The notes below the pieces were generated by a model that worked only from the letters and a program-made list of their open reading frames with translations, ran no database searches and was not told the DNA's origin. A stretch of DNA of 64,000 nt from DASWTL01 sp966250385 (GTDB lineage Bacteria > Bacteroidota > Bacteroidia > Sphingobacteriales > Sphingobacteriaceae): assembly GCA_966250385.1 (NCBI GenBank), contig CBINHC010000012.1, forward strand, positions 1 through 64,000, in the 5' to 3' direction. Made by a program: the position numbers and the translations under genes. This document shows, piece by piece, positions 8,874-17,135 of this stretch; position 1 is the first letter of the stretch; the number at the start of each line of letters is the position of its first letter.

Positions 8874-10136
8874 GTGAAAATTGTCCACATCAATACGTAT
8901 TATAGTAACGGAGGAGCCGGCCGGGCTTGTCAGCGCCTGAACAAAGCGCTTGAAGAAGCCGGTATCGATTCCACGATCTGGGTGAACTTTTCTTTCGATA
9001 AGACTCCCGGTGTCAACAATTTTTCTGCGGGGTTCTTTCAGAAGTGGATCACGGCGGCGGGTATCGTGGCGGAAAGGATCCTGGCGAAGTTCCTGCTGAA
9101 TCCCCTGAAGACGCCGTTTTCGTTCCCGATATGGGGCCGGGACATTTCACGGCACCGTGCGCTCCGGGAGGCGGACATCATTCACCTCCACTGGATCAAT
9201 CATTCCTTCCTGAGGCCCCGGGACCTGGCCCGGCTTGCACGGCTCAATAAGCCCGTCGTCTGGACCTTCCACGACAGCAATGCCTTCACCGGGGGATGCC
9301 ATGTCCGCTACGGGTGCGATCATTTTCACCGGGCATGCGGCAATTGTCCCCTGCTGAAGCGTTCCCATCCGGACGACCTGTCCCATTCGATCTGGAAGGC
9401 GAAGGATCGCGCATACTCAGCCCTGCCCTTTTCGATTGTCGCCCCCAGCCGGTGGATGCAGGAATCAGTCCGATCAAGCAGCCTGCTGGGCGACCGGCGG
9501 TTCCTGAATATTCCCAATACCCTGGATACCTCGGTATTCAAACCGACCGACCGCTCAGAAGCCCGGAAAAAACTCGGACTGGATCCGGACCGGTTCATCA
9601 TGCTGAGCGGTTTCATGCCTTCCCGGAAGGACCTTCACAAAGGAACCTCCTACCTGCTGGAAGCGCTTGAGATCTTCGCCGCCGGAAATCCGGACGCCAT
9701 GAAAGACGTCCAGCTCGTCGTGTTCGGCAATCGCGGAACCGGTCCCGAAACGCCGTTTCCTGTTCCGGCTACCTTCCTGGGCACGATCTCCGATGATGAA
9801 CGCCTGGCATTATGCTACAGCGCAGCTGATGCCTTCCTGGCTCCATCCCTCGAGGACAACCTGCCGAATACCGTCATGGAAAGCCTCAGTTGCGGAACTC
9901 CGGTCATCGCCTTTACGACCGGCGGAATTCCGGACATGGTCGAACACGGGCACAACGGGTACCTGGCTCAATACAAATCCGCCGGCGATCTGGCGACCGG
10001 CATCCGCTGGATCTATGATCACGCTGATAAACAGCGCATCCGGTCCAACGCACGCCGGACGGTAGAGACCCGGTTTTCAGAACCGGTCATTGCCCGGCAG
10101 CACATCGAACTCTATAAAGAATTGTTGAACCTGTAA
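8874..10136 (+). CDS. GT4-family glycosyltransferase (GT-B fold)
   Basis: About 420 residues. The N-terminal domain opens with VKIVHINTYYSNGGAGRA, the glycine-rich loop of GT-B enzymes. A HLHWINHSFLRP segment and a WTFHDSNAFTGGCH segment follow, typical of GT4 enzymes in surface polysaccharide clusters. The C-terminal donor-binding domain has the E-x7-E motif in EDNLPNTVMESLSCGTPVIAF. The GTG at 8874 is chosen because GGAG lies four bases before it; an ATG at 8856 would place the start inside the GTGTAC repeats. It is followed after 20 bases by a GT2 gene and forms an operon with it. Sugar specificity is not evident. Confidence 0.88.
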   Translation: MKIVHINTYYSNGGAGRACQRLNKALEEAGIDSTIWVNFSFDKTPGVNNFSAGFFQKWITAAGIVAERILAKFLLNPLKTPFSFPIWGRDISRHRALREADIIHLHWINHSFLRPRDLARLARLNKPVVWTFHDSNAFTGGCHVRYGCDHFHRACGNCPLLKRSHPDDLSHSIWKAKDRAYSALPFSIVAPSRWMQESVRSSSLLGDRRFLNIPNTLDTSVFKPTDRSEARKKLGLDPDRFIMLSGFMPSRKDLHKGTSYLLEALEIFAAGNPDAMKDVQLVVFGNRGTGPETPFPVPATFLGTISDDERLALCYSAADAFLAPSLEDNLPNTVMESLSCGTPVIAFTTGGIPDMVEHGHNGYLAQYKSAGDLATGIRWIYDHADKQRIRSNARRTVETRFSEPVIARQHIELYKELLNL

Positions 10137-10156
10137 CCTTTTCGTCAAATTTCCGT

Positions 10157-10903
10157 ATGAATCAAAAGCTTAGTGTTATCACCATTGTCTACAATAATGC
10201 AAGGGATATCGAGCGGACGATCCTTTCGGTCCTTAATCAGACCTACGGGAATATCGAGTACATCATCATTGACGGAGCCTCGACAGACGGCACCCTCGAT
10301 GTGATCAGACGATATGAAGACCGCCTGATCCTCCGGTCAGAAAAAGACAACGGTATTTACGACGCGATGAATAAGGGGCTCGCTCTGGCGACCGGCGATT
10401 ACGTTCTTTTTATGAATTCGGGTGATGAGATCTACGCTGCCGATACCGTTGAAAAGGTATTTGCAACAGCGCCATCTGCCGATGTGTATTACGGTGAAAC
10501 AGAAATGTTTGATGAAGGGTGGAACAGTTTGGGTCAGCGGCGGCATAAAGCCCCCGAACAGCTGACCAAAGCAAGTTTCAGGTTTGGGATGAGTGTGAGT
10601 CATCAGGCCTTTTACGTACGCAGGGAACTGGCACCAGCCTATGACCTGCGCTACAGGTTGAGCTCGGATATCGACTGGATCCTGAATATCCTGGAAAAAG
10701 CCACCCTGGTGGTCAACACCAGGATGTACGTGGCCAAGTACCTGGTCGGGGGAATGTCTAAAAAGAAACATCAGGAAAGTCTGAAGGAACGGTTTGCGAT
10801 TTTCAGCAAGCATTTCGGATTATTGCCGAACCTTATGAACCACGTTGTGATTGCATTCAGGCTAATGGTTTATTACTTGAAACACAGACGGACAAATGAC
10901 TAA
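10157..10903 (+). CDS. GT2-family glycosyltransferase (WcaA-like)
   Basis: The 248-residue enzyme has the classic GT2 start LSVITIVYNNARDIERTILS, the IIIDGASTDGTLDV nucleotide-binding motif near residues 36-50, and MNSGDEI around 93 with the metal-binding acidic residue. It resembles small glycosyltransferases of colanic-acid and capsule loci that add single sugars to lipid-linked intermediates. It follows the GT4 gene closely, and its last eight bases overlap the start of the small membrane protein gene, so the three are probably co-translated. The base composition is slightly richer in A/T than the GT4 gene. Confidence 0.88.
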   Translation: MNQKLSVITIVYNNARDIERTILSVLNQTYGNIEYIIIDGASTDGTLDVIRRYEDRLILRSEKDNGIYDAMNKGLALATGDYVLFMNSGDEIYAADTVEKVFATAPSADVYYGETEMFDEGWNSLGQRRHKAPEQLTKASFRFGMSVSHQAFYVRRELAPAYDLRYRLSSDIDWILNILEKATLVVNTRMYVAKYLVGGMSKKKHQESLKERFAIFSKHFGLLPNLMNHVVIAFRLMVYYLKHRRTND

Positions 10904-11474
10904 TTCTTCAGCCAAAGGAAAAGACCTCCTGAACCTGCTGCTTCTCGGCGCCTCGGTTCCGGTCAACCTCTTATATGTCGCCCCGGAAAAGAACCGTAAG
11001 GAACCTATAAACTCCCTGCTGTCCGTTGTCCGGTTCACCTCTGCGGAAAACATCTTTACCAGCAATAAAAGAACGCTGATCGGCATGTCGATCGCCTTTA
11101 TCGTCCTTTCGGTCGGCGCCATGTACTGGAACGCCTCTGCGTGGATCCTGCTTGCCTACGGCATGGTCATGTCCTACCACCTCAACCTTTCTTTCCGGCT
11201 CTTAAACTTCGAAAAGGGAAACCGCCTGGTCTATGACTGGGAATTCGACGTGTATGAATACCGCTCGGCGAAAGGTACCGTCGTCTTCCGGAACGAGGAT
11301 ATCCGGCAGATCACGCTGCATGAAAGCGGATTCAGCACCAGGATCGCCGACATTCAGTTGCAGGACCGGGTGGTTCGGATCACCAGCCAGCTGGTGAACT
11401 TTGACCAGATCCCGCTGCTGGACGCAAACGGCGTGGAAAGCAAGACCCATCCGTTCCTTTTCCGCCTGCCTTAA
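10896..11474 (+). CDS. Uncharacterised membrane protein, end of glycan operon
   Basis: I do not recognise this 192-residue protein. It has two adjacent hydrophobic segments near residues 62-98 (SIAFIVLSVGAMYW and WILLAYGMVMSYHL), with soluble stretches on both sides. The C-terminal 85 residues look like a beta-rich domain, with alternating strands such as VVFRNEDIRQITLHE and DIQLQDRVVRITSQL, perhaps PH-like. The start overlaps the GT2 gene by eight bases and a terminator follows 26 bases after the stop. Both make it a genuine last gene of the operon. A regulatory or scaffold role for the glycosyltransferases is only a guess. Confidence 0.65.
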   Translation: MTNSSAKGKDLLNLLLLGASVPVNLLYVAPEKNRKEPINSLLSVVRFTSAENIFTSNKRTLIGMSIAFIVLSVGAMYWNASAWILLAYGMVMSYHLNLSFRLLNFEKGNRLVYDWEFDVYEYRSAKGTVVFRNEDIRQITLHESGFSTRIADIQLQDRVVRITSQLVNFDQIPLLDANGVESKTHPFLFRLP

Positions 11475-11499
11475 CCAACCGTTCAAAAAGATATGTACA

Positions 11500-11529
11500 G
11501 AGCCGCCTCACACAGAGACGGCTTTTTTT
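11500..11529 (+). terminator. Terminator of the GT4-GT2-membrane protein operon
   Basis: The stem AGCCGCCTC with GAGACGGCT has one mismatch around a 5-nt loop and is followed by seven T residues. It starts 26 bases after the stop of the membrane protein gene. Confidence 0.85.
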
Positions 11530-11722
11530 GTGCGCTGCTGCCCGGTCATCTGGTTCATGATGATCAGGACCACGTCACAACATCCAGGGTATGGCCGCCC
11601 TCACATCAGTCCGGATAACGGGAGATCTGCGCCGCAGCGGCGGCGCCTGGAGGCCCTGGCACAGACCACCGGCATAACGCCGGCCAAAGCACGATTCCGC
11701 GTCCCCGCAGGCCGTAAAACAG

Positions 11723-11754
11723 AATGCCCCGGAGAACTTGATCCCCGGGGCATT
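11723..11754 (-). terminator. Probable terminator of the YfhO-like gene
   Basis: A perfect 10-bp stem (AATGCCCCGG with CCGGGGCATT) encloses a 12-nt loop, 33 bases beyond the stop of the minus-strand gene. The T tract after it on the minus strand is short (TTTT after CTG), so termination may be partial. It faces the plus-strand operon end. Confidence 0.65.
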
Positions 11755-11786
11755 CGTCAGTTGATTCGGTATATCGGTTTTTCGGT

Positions 11787-14267
11787 CTATGCTTTGACCG
11801 TCGTCTCCGGGGTGCGCCCTTTGCGGACTTCCCTGTAGATGGCAAAGGCGATGGCCAGAACCAGGACGATCGACGCGATCAGCGAGATCGTTTCGCCGGT
11901 GTAGTATGAGGCCGGCTCGAACTTGAATTCCACCTTATGATTTCCGCCCGGCAGGCTGGCTGCTCTCAGCAGGTAGTTCGCACGGACATGCGGGATCTTC
12001 TCACCGTCCACATAGGCATTCCAGCCCTTATCATACCAGATCTCGGCGAACACCGCAAATACGTCGCGGCCTGCGGAATACTCGTACACCAGGTGGTCCG
12101 GCCGGTAGCTGACCAGCTTGATGAACGCGTTCGGATCGAATCCGACCTTCTTCTCGTCGATCTGCGACTTGAACTCCTCGCCGACGAACGCTTCTTTCTT
12201 CGGATCGAAGCTGTTGATGGCGGTCATTTCCTCATCGGCATTCTTCACGTAGGTTACGGTGTTCACGAACCATGCATTGCCCGCAGCGGTGGAACGGTTC
12301 TGAACCCGCTGGTTACCGGACTGATCGGCTGTGATCACGTACTTGGTATTGAGCATGTCCAGGACATCCTCGTTGATGGCGTTATTGAACTGCTTGTCGA
12401 TGACCTCCTGGAAACGTTTCAGTTTGGCTGCATGGTAGCCGCCGATGGTCTTATGATAATAGGATGCGCTTGCGCTGCTGAACGTAGGGATCGTCAGATC
12501 CAGCACCCGGTAGTCGAGGGCCTGGTCGCGACGGATCAGGTTATCCACATCTCTGGCCTGGAACTGGCGGTTCAGCTCGGACTTGTTGACAAAGCTTTCA
12601 TTGTTCAGGTAGCGGCGGTCTACGCTCCACATATCGATGAGGATCGCGATGGCCAGGATTCCGGCTGCCAGTCCGGCATTGAGACGGCCTTTGATCAGCG
12701 CCCATACTACTCCCGCGCCGACCAGTACGAAGATCAGGGACCGGAAAGCGTCCGTTCTGGCCAGGCTGGTACGGTCCTGAACCAGTGCATTGGCGATGGC
12801 ATCCGCAAATGAGCGGTCTCCGCCGGTGATCTGCAGCAGCTGCTGGATGAATTCTTCATGGTTTGAAGCCTTAAAGGACAGGAGCAGACCCGGAACGGCG
12901 ATCATGATGAGCAGGATCGCGCCCACGATGTAAACGGTCCACATGAACCGTTTCATAAGGAATGCGCTGTCGCGCTTTTCGGCAATGACTTCCTTGACCG
13001 CCAGGACCGCCAGGATCGGAAACAGCAGACCTGCAATAACAAGGATCGACTCCACCGCTCGGAACTTGTTGTACAGCGGGAAATAATTGAAGAACAGGTC
13101 GGAGATATACGGCCAGTGCCTGCCGAAGGACAGGAACAGGCTCAGCACGGTAGCGCCCAGGATCCACCATTTGAAGCGGTCCTTAACGACGAATAATCCA
13201 AAGACAAAAAGGAAACAGATGATCGCCCCGAAATAGTACGGGCCGGATGTAAAGGGCTTGTCGCCCCAGTATGTGGGAAGCTGCCGCGCAAATCCGGCTG
13301 CCTGATCGCCAGGAACGCCCCGCTGGGTAAGCACTTTGGCGACCTCGGAATCGCCGGTTAACTGCGGCGATGAAGATCCGCCATATGCGTTCGGGATCAA
13401 GAAGGTCAGGTTCTCGCCCACGCCCTGGCTCCACTGGTAGGCATAATCACGGTCAAGACCGTTCTGCGGCGTATTGGCGCTGGAAGAAGTCAGGTTGGAC
13501 TTTCCGCGGATCGATTCCTGTCCGTATTCATAGGTGGTCCAGAGCATGCCCGCGTTTACGCCGACCGCAATGATCGTCGCCCCGGCCAGGTATGCGATCG
13601 ACTTGTAAAATGCACCGGCCTTTCCGGAACGGATCGCATGATAAAGTTCGATCCCGATCAGGATCAGAAGGGCCAGCATCAGATAGTAGGTCATCTGGAT
13701 ATGGTTGGCCCGGATCTCCAGCGAAAGGAACAGCGCCGTCAGGATCGATCCGATCAGGTACCTGCCGCGCAGGGTCAGGATGATACCGGCGACGATAGGC
13801 GCAAAAAAAGCGATCGCCATGGCCTTGTTGCTGTGGCCCGCTTCAATAATGATAAAGTTATAGGAGGAGAACGCAAATGCGATCGCTCCTGCCGCTGCCA
13901 GCCAGGGACGTACTTTCAATACCGAGAAAAGCAGGTATGCTCCTAAAAGGTATAAAAGGACGGTCTCGACCGGGTTCGGAAATACGGTTTTAAAGAATGA
14001 GATAACATAGGTGGTCACGTTCATGGGATACTGTACCCAGATCTGGTAGGATGGCATCCCCCCAAACATGGAATTGGTCCATAACGGGGCGGTGCCCGTT
14101 TCGGCCTTAATATCCATGATCTCCTTCTGCATTGCCTGTGCCTGAAGCACATCCTGCTGGAATAATGCCTGCCCCCGCATGACCGGGCTGAAGTAGGCAA
14201 AACATAATGCAACAAATATTCCTGCGATTAAAAAGTGAATACCATTGCGCTTAAACCAGTTATTCAT
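11787..14267 (-). CDS. YfhO-family polytopic membrane protein
   Basis: This 826-residue protein begins with a membrane helix (IHFLIAGIFVALCFAYFSP) and has about a dozen hydrophobic segments over the first 550 residues. A large loop contains TYWGDKPFTSGPYYFG. After residue 560 a soluble domain follows, then a last helix near 795-815. This layout fits YfhO/GT-C-like proteins, thought to glycosylate lipid-linked polymers such as teichoic acids in Firmicutes; the role in Bacteroidota is not established. It lies 155 bp downstream of the fatty-acid cluster on the same strand. A possible -7 box (TATTTTTG, 14290-14297, minus strand) suggests its own promoter. Confidence 0.85.
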   Translation of the reverse strand: MNNWFKRNGIHFLIAGIFVALCFAYFSPVMRGQALFQQDVLQAQAMQKEIMDIKAETGTAPLWTNSMFGGMPSYQIWVQYPMNVTTYVISFFKTVFPNPVETVLLYLLGAYLLFSVLKVRPWLAAAGAIAFAFSSYNFIIIEAGHSNKAMAIAFFAPIVAGIILTLRGRYLIGSILTALFLSLEIRANHIQMTYYLMLALLILIGIELYHAIRSGKAGAFYKSIAYLAGATIIAVGVNAGMLWTTYEYGQESIRGKSNLTSSSANTPQNGLDRDYAYQWSQGVGENLTFLIPNAYGGSSSPQLTGDSEVAKVLTQRGVPGDQAAGFARQLPTYWGDKPFTSGPYYFGAIICFLFVFGLFVVKDRFKWWILGATVLSLFLSFGRHWPYISDLFFNYFPLYNKFRAVESILVIAGLLFPILAVLAVKEVIAEKRDSAFLMKRFMWTVYIVGAILLIMIAVPGLLLSFKASNHEEFIQQLLQITGGDRSFADAIANALVQDRTSLARTDAFRSLIFVLVGAGVVWALIKGRLNAGLAAGILAIAILIDMWSVDRRYLNNESFVNKSELNRQFQARDVDNLIRRDQALDYRVLDLTIPTFSSASASYYHKTIGGYHAAKLKRFQEVIDKQFNNAINEDVLDMLNTKYVITADQSGNQRVQNRSTAAGNAWFVNTVTYVKNADEEMTAINSFDPKKEAFVGEEFKSQIDEKKVGFDPNAFIKLVSYRPDHLVYEYSAGRDVFAVFAEIWYDKGWNAYVDGEKIPHVRANYLLRAASLPGGNHKVEFKFEPASYYTGETISLIASIVLVLAIAFAIYREVRKGRTPETTVKA

Positions 14268-14422
14268 TCGTCCTAAATTAGTTGAGCGTCAAAAATAGAA
14301 AAAGAAGTGAGATATGAGATAGCGGATGTCGTAATTACCGTGACAGGCGGCAGGCTGCCCGGAAACGGCGCCGGTAAGTGCCGCCATAACAGCGGCATGG
14401 CCCTCTGTCCGGGGCTGTTCTG

Positions 14423-15082
14423 CTACATCTGCGGCTCCGCGGTAAATCTGAAGTGCGACCTGATCGCCGCCTGGTGATGGGCGTTGATACGGCCGGCCAG
14501 TGAATCGATATCCAGATCCGCCCGGGTACCACAGTTCAGCAGGTGGAAATGAACGGAAGGTTTGAGGCTTTCGAAGTATTCGGTCAGATTGGAAGACCAC
14601 AGGATCTGGACGTCGCCTTCGGTCTTTTTCAGGATCTCCGCGATTCCGTTCGTCTTCAGTTCAATATGCCGGACATGCTGCGATTCGAGGTTTCCCTGCG
14701 GAAAGAGCACGACGACCTGGCCCGGGGTATTCAGCTTATCCGCTGCAAATGCAATACTTTCCCTGGTGGTGTTTCCGAACGGCGAGACCGAAAAGCATCC
14801 GAAGTACCGCAGCCACCCGTTCTTCTGCAGCTGTTTTTTCAGGATCATCGGATAGAATCCGCGCAGCGGAGCCTGGCTGTTCAGGGTCTCTGATACCAGG
14901 TAGGCCGCCCAGAACCCGTCCCAGAAGCTTAAATGATTGCAGAGCAGCAGATAGGAACAGCCTGGTTTGATCTCATCCCGGTGAATCACCAGTTTGTTGA
15001 AGCGCCATTTCAGGATGCGGATCAGCGCCCATGCGGCAATGTTAAAGCCCGGGTAGGGAAGTTTCTTCGGTTTGATGATCAT
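14423..15082 (-). CDS. Lysophospholipid acyltransferase-like protein of the fatty-acid cluster
   Basis: The 219-residue protein has the PlsC/LPLAT catalytic motif HX4D in NHLSFWDGFWAAYL (His about 50, Asp about 55) and the acceptor-binding block FPQGNLES around residue 130. Such enzymes transfer acyl chains from ACP or CoA to a lipid hydroxyl or amine. Its first 41 bases overlap the alpha/beta hydrolase gene, and it is the last gene of the cluster. It may therefore place the chain made by the upstream enzymes onto a lipid. A separate, more standard PlsC is encoded at 62.9 kb. Substrates are unknown. Confidence 0.83.
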   Translation of the reverse strand: MIIKPKKLPYPGFNIAAWALIRILKWRFNKLVIHRDEIKPGCSYLLLCNHLSFWDGFWAAYLVSETLNSQAPLRGFYPMILKKQLQKNGWLRYFGCFSVSPFGNTTRESIAFAADKLNTPGQVVVLFPQGNLESQHVRHIELKTNGIAEILKKTEGDVQILWSSNLTEYFESLKPSVHFHLLNCGTRADLDIDSLAGRINAHHQAAIRSHFRFTAEPQM

Positions 15083-15899
15083 AGAGCGCTTCGGTAAGAG
15101 CCTTTGCGAAATTACTGTTTATCATCTCGTGTCCTTCATCCAAAATGATCTTTTGGGCTGAAGGGATGTGCGGTATGACCGTGTTTCCGAGGGATGGCGG
15201 GTACATCCGGTCACGCTTTCCGAATATGAAGATGCTTTTCACGGCATGCGCGTTGATGGCCCGGATCAGCCTGTTGCGGTCCGTGATGAAGGCGCGCAGA
15301 TAGGTGGCGGTGGCATAAAAACTGAACCGGAGCTCATAGGTTGCGATCTCCTTATACAGGATCTCGTATCCGGCCTTATCGACAAGCCCGATCTTACGGA
15401 TCATCTTCAGGAGGTACAGCATACCGTTGTCGGTCAGCGCCATTTTTTCCAGGAGCTTGTTGCCCAGCCTGGTCCTGCTCAGAAACAAGACCACCCTGCC
15501 CGGTCCGAGACTGGAGGCGGCGGCCACGATATATTCCGATACCCGGTTCGGCAGCTGCTCCATAATGGCGGTCGCATAGTGCGATCCCATCGAATACCCG
15601 ATCAGCGAGAATTTGTCAATATGGTGCTCCCGGCAGAAGTCTTCGATCAGCGCGGCCATTTCCTGTTTGGAGATCCCTTTCTTTACCGCAGCGAGGCTTT
15701 GGTCCTTCAGTCTGGTCTGCTTATGGAAAAACAGGTCGAAGCCGTAAAAGGTATACTGGTCACCCAGGCCGGACTCCAGTAAGGTGAACTGTTTTCCGTG
15801 CATGCCGTAGCCGTGGAAACAAAGCATGACCTTATCGCCCCTACCGAACTTGTAGTAGTGTAAATGAACGAGCGGATGATCGTAATAGTGCGCTGTCAT
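15042..15899 (-). CDS. Alpha/beta hydrolase, possible thioesterase of the cluster
   Basis: The 285-residue protein shows the alpha/beta-hydrolase fold: the oxyanion HGYGMHGKQF loop near residues 29-38, the nucleophile elbow GYSMGS near 120-125, and a C-terminal histidine in LDEGHEMIN at about 255. All three catalytic elements therefore look intact. Its gene overlaps the phosphopantetheinyl transferase gene by four bases and the acyltransferase gene by 41. In this setting a thioesterase that releases or edits an acyl-ACP chain is plausible, but a lipase or unrelated esterase cannot be excluded. No signal peptide is present, so it should act in the cytoplasm. Confidence 0.83.
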   Translation of the reverse strand: MTAHYYDHPLVHLHYYKFGRGDKVMLCFHGYGMHGKQFTLLESGLGDQYTFYGFDLFFHKQTRLKDQSLAAVKKGISKQEMAALIEDFCREHHIDKFSLIGYSMGSHYATAIMEQLPNRVSEYIVAAASSLGPGRVVLFLSRTRLGNKLLEKMALTDNGMLYLLKMIRKIGLVDKAGYEILYKEIATYELRFSFYATATYLRAFITDRNRLIRAINAHAVKSIFIFGKRDRMYPPSLGNTVIPHIPSAQKIILDEGHEMINSNFAKALTEALYDHQTEETSLPGL

Positions 15900-16333
15900 A
15901 AGGTGCTGGTCGCCGGGTTAGCCGGCGTATTTCCTGGTTTAACCATAATCAGGCAGGCAGCCCACGCGTAATCGCCGTCATGGGTCAGGGACAGGCTGAT
16001 CCCGAACTTATTTCCGTGCTTATGGAGTGTCACTATGGGCATTCCGGCAGGCCTGTCCCGCAGGATCTCGATGCTCCTGAACCCCATCGCCGTGCTGTCC
16101 AGTTGTTTTACGGCTTTGTAAACGGCCTCTTTTGCGGCCCATGTCGAGGCATACCTGAGTATGGGGTCGTCAAACTGGTCGCAATAGGCCATCTCATTTT
16201 CCGTGAATGATTTTTTCCGGAACAAATCGTTGAACATCGCCCGGAAGTCAGGGACAAAAACGATATCGTTGCCGGCTGCGAAACCCGGGCGGCCGGTCAG
16301 CTCTTTCGCCGTTTCAGCCCAGTCAGGTTGCAT
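15896..16333 (-). CDS. 4'-phosphopantetheinyl transferase, AcpS-like
   Basis: About 145 residues from the ATG at 16333, which overlaps the FabI-like gene by eleven bases; a longer reading from 16372 would overlap by fifty. The AcpS-type metal-binding site is visible in GNDIVFVPDF near residue 20-30, FTENEMAYC follows, and WAAKEAVYKAV near 75-85 holds the conserved Lys and Glu. LSLTHDGDYAWA is near the end. The enzyme would transfer phosphopantetheine from CoA to the serine of an acyl carrier protein. A dedicated one in the cluster suggests that the unusual ACP here is not served well by the housekeeping enzyme. Confidence 0.85.
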   Translation of the reverse strand: MQPDWAETAKELTGRPGFAAGNDIVFVPDFRAMFNDLFRKKSFTENEMAYCDQFDDPILRYASTWAAKEAVYKAVKQLDSTAMGFRSIEILRDRPAGMPIVTLHKHGNKFGISLSLTHDGDYAWAACLIMVKPGNTPANPATSTL

Positions 16334-17135
16334 CGGCCGCAACCCCCATGATGTTAAAGCCGCCGTCAACAAAGTGAATATTGCCGGTCACCTTTTTCGA
16401 CAGCGATGAAAAATAGTACAGGGCCGTATCGGCCACGTCGTCGGCAGTGACGTTGCCCAGCGGAGCCACGAGCTTTCCGAGCTTGCGCAGGTTGCGCACG
16501 CCGCTTACCCCGCCGGCAGACGTGGTCATCACTAGGCCGGCGGATATGGCATTTACGCGGACCTTCCGCTGGCGGAAGTAGTCGGCGAGATAAAGCACCA
16601 TGTTTTCCAGGGCCGCCTTGTTGATACTCATGCCCGCGTAATTCGGGAATACCCGCTGGGATGCATTATAGGTCAGTGTGACCACCGAGGCGTTCTCAGA
16701 GAGCATGGGCTCGGCGACCCGGCAGATCCGCAACAGCGAATAGGCGCTGATATTGAACGAATCCGCGAAGTCTTCGAAGGGAATATTGATATAGGATGGC
16801 GCTTCCGCCTGGCTTCCCGGGAGGGTCGAACACATGACGTTATGGTTGCCGAAGGCGACGCCATGCAGCAGGTAATCGATCTTCCCCGCCGTCTGGTGAA
16901 CGGCGGCGAGTCCCCGGGTGATCTGGTCCTCGTTCCGGACATCGGCCTCGAAAGCCAGCCCCGCGTCAAACCCGTGATTCTCCATCAGGTAGAAGACGTC
17001 CTCCCGGGTTTCAGGAACGTAGCTCAGTGCGACCCTGCAGCCCGACTGCAGCAGCTTCCGGGCGATGGCAAAGGCTATGGAACTGTCGTTCCGTACGCCG
17101 AAAACGACGGCTGTCTTGTTCGTATTATCGATCAT
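16323..17135 (-). CDS. FabI-like enoyl-ACP reductase (SDR)
   Basis: The 270-residue protein has the FabI-type NAD-binding start VFGVRNDSSIAFAIARKL near residues 11-28. The catalytic region TYNASQRVFPNYAGMSINKA has both FabI tyrosines and the lysine in Y-x9-Y-x6-K spacing (the second Tyr in PNYAGM). It would reduce trans-2-enoyl-ACP with NADH. Its start overlaps the ketosynthase stop by four bases (ATGA), indicating coupled translation. It may be a specialised paralogue of the housekeeping FabI, which is not in this window. The family call is firm; the chain length and degree of reduction are inferred. Confidence 0.88.
   Translation of the reverse strand: MIDNTNKTAVVFGVRNDSSIAFAIARKLLQSGCRVALSYVPETREDVFYLMENHGFDAGLAFEADVRNEDQITRGLAAVHQTAGKIDYLLHGVAFGNHNVMCSTLPGSQAEAPSYINIPFEDFADSFNISAYSLLRICRVAEPMLSENASVVTLTYNASQRVFPNYAGMSINKAALENMVLYLADYFRQRKVRVNAISAGLVMTTSAGGVSGVRNLRKLGKLVAPLGNVTADDVADTALYYFSSLSKKVTGNIHFVDGGFNIMGVAADAT

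Larger units (their letters stand above)
11475..11786. other. 312-bp convergent gap without a gene, rich in hairpins
   Basis: Besides the terminators at each end, this gap holds a perfect GC hairpin at 11629-11646 (GCGCCGC, loop AGCG, GCGGCGC) and a smaller one at 11669-11683 (CCGGC, ATAAC, GCCGG). Open frames across it have no family resemblance I recognise. No promoter or tRNA was seen. Confidence 0.6.

Noticed and set aside
11401..11838. Open frame of 145 codons across the convergent gap
   Set aside because: Its composition is arginine/proline-rich as in out-of-frame reading, it has no family resemblance, and it runs through two terminators and into the YfhO-like gene.
14346..14385. GGCGGCA/TGCCGCC inverted repeat after the acyltransferase gene as a terminator
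   Set aside because: The loop is about 26 bases and no T tract follows on the minus strand, so termination is not supported.
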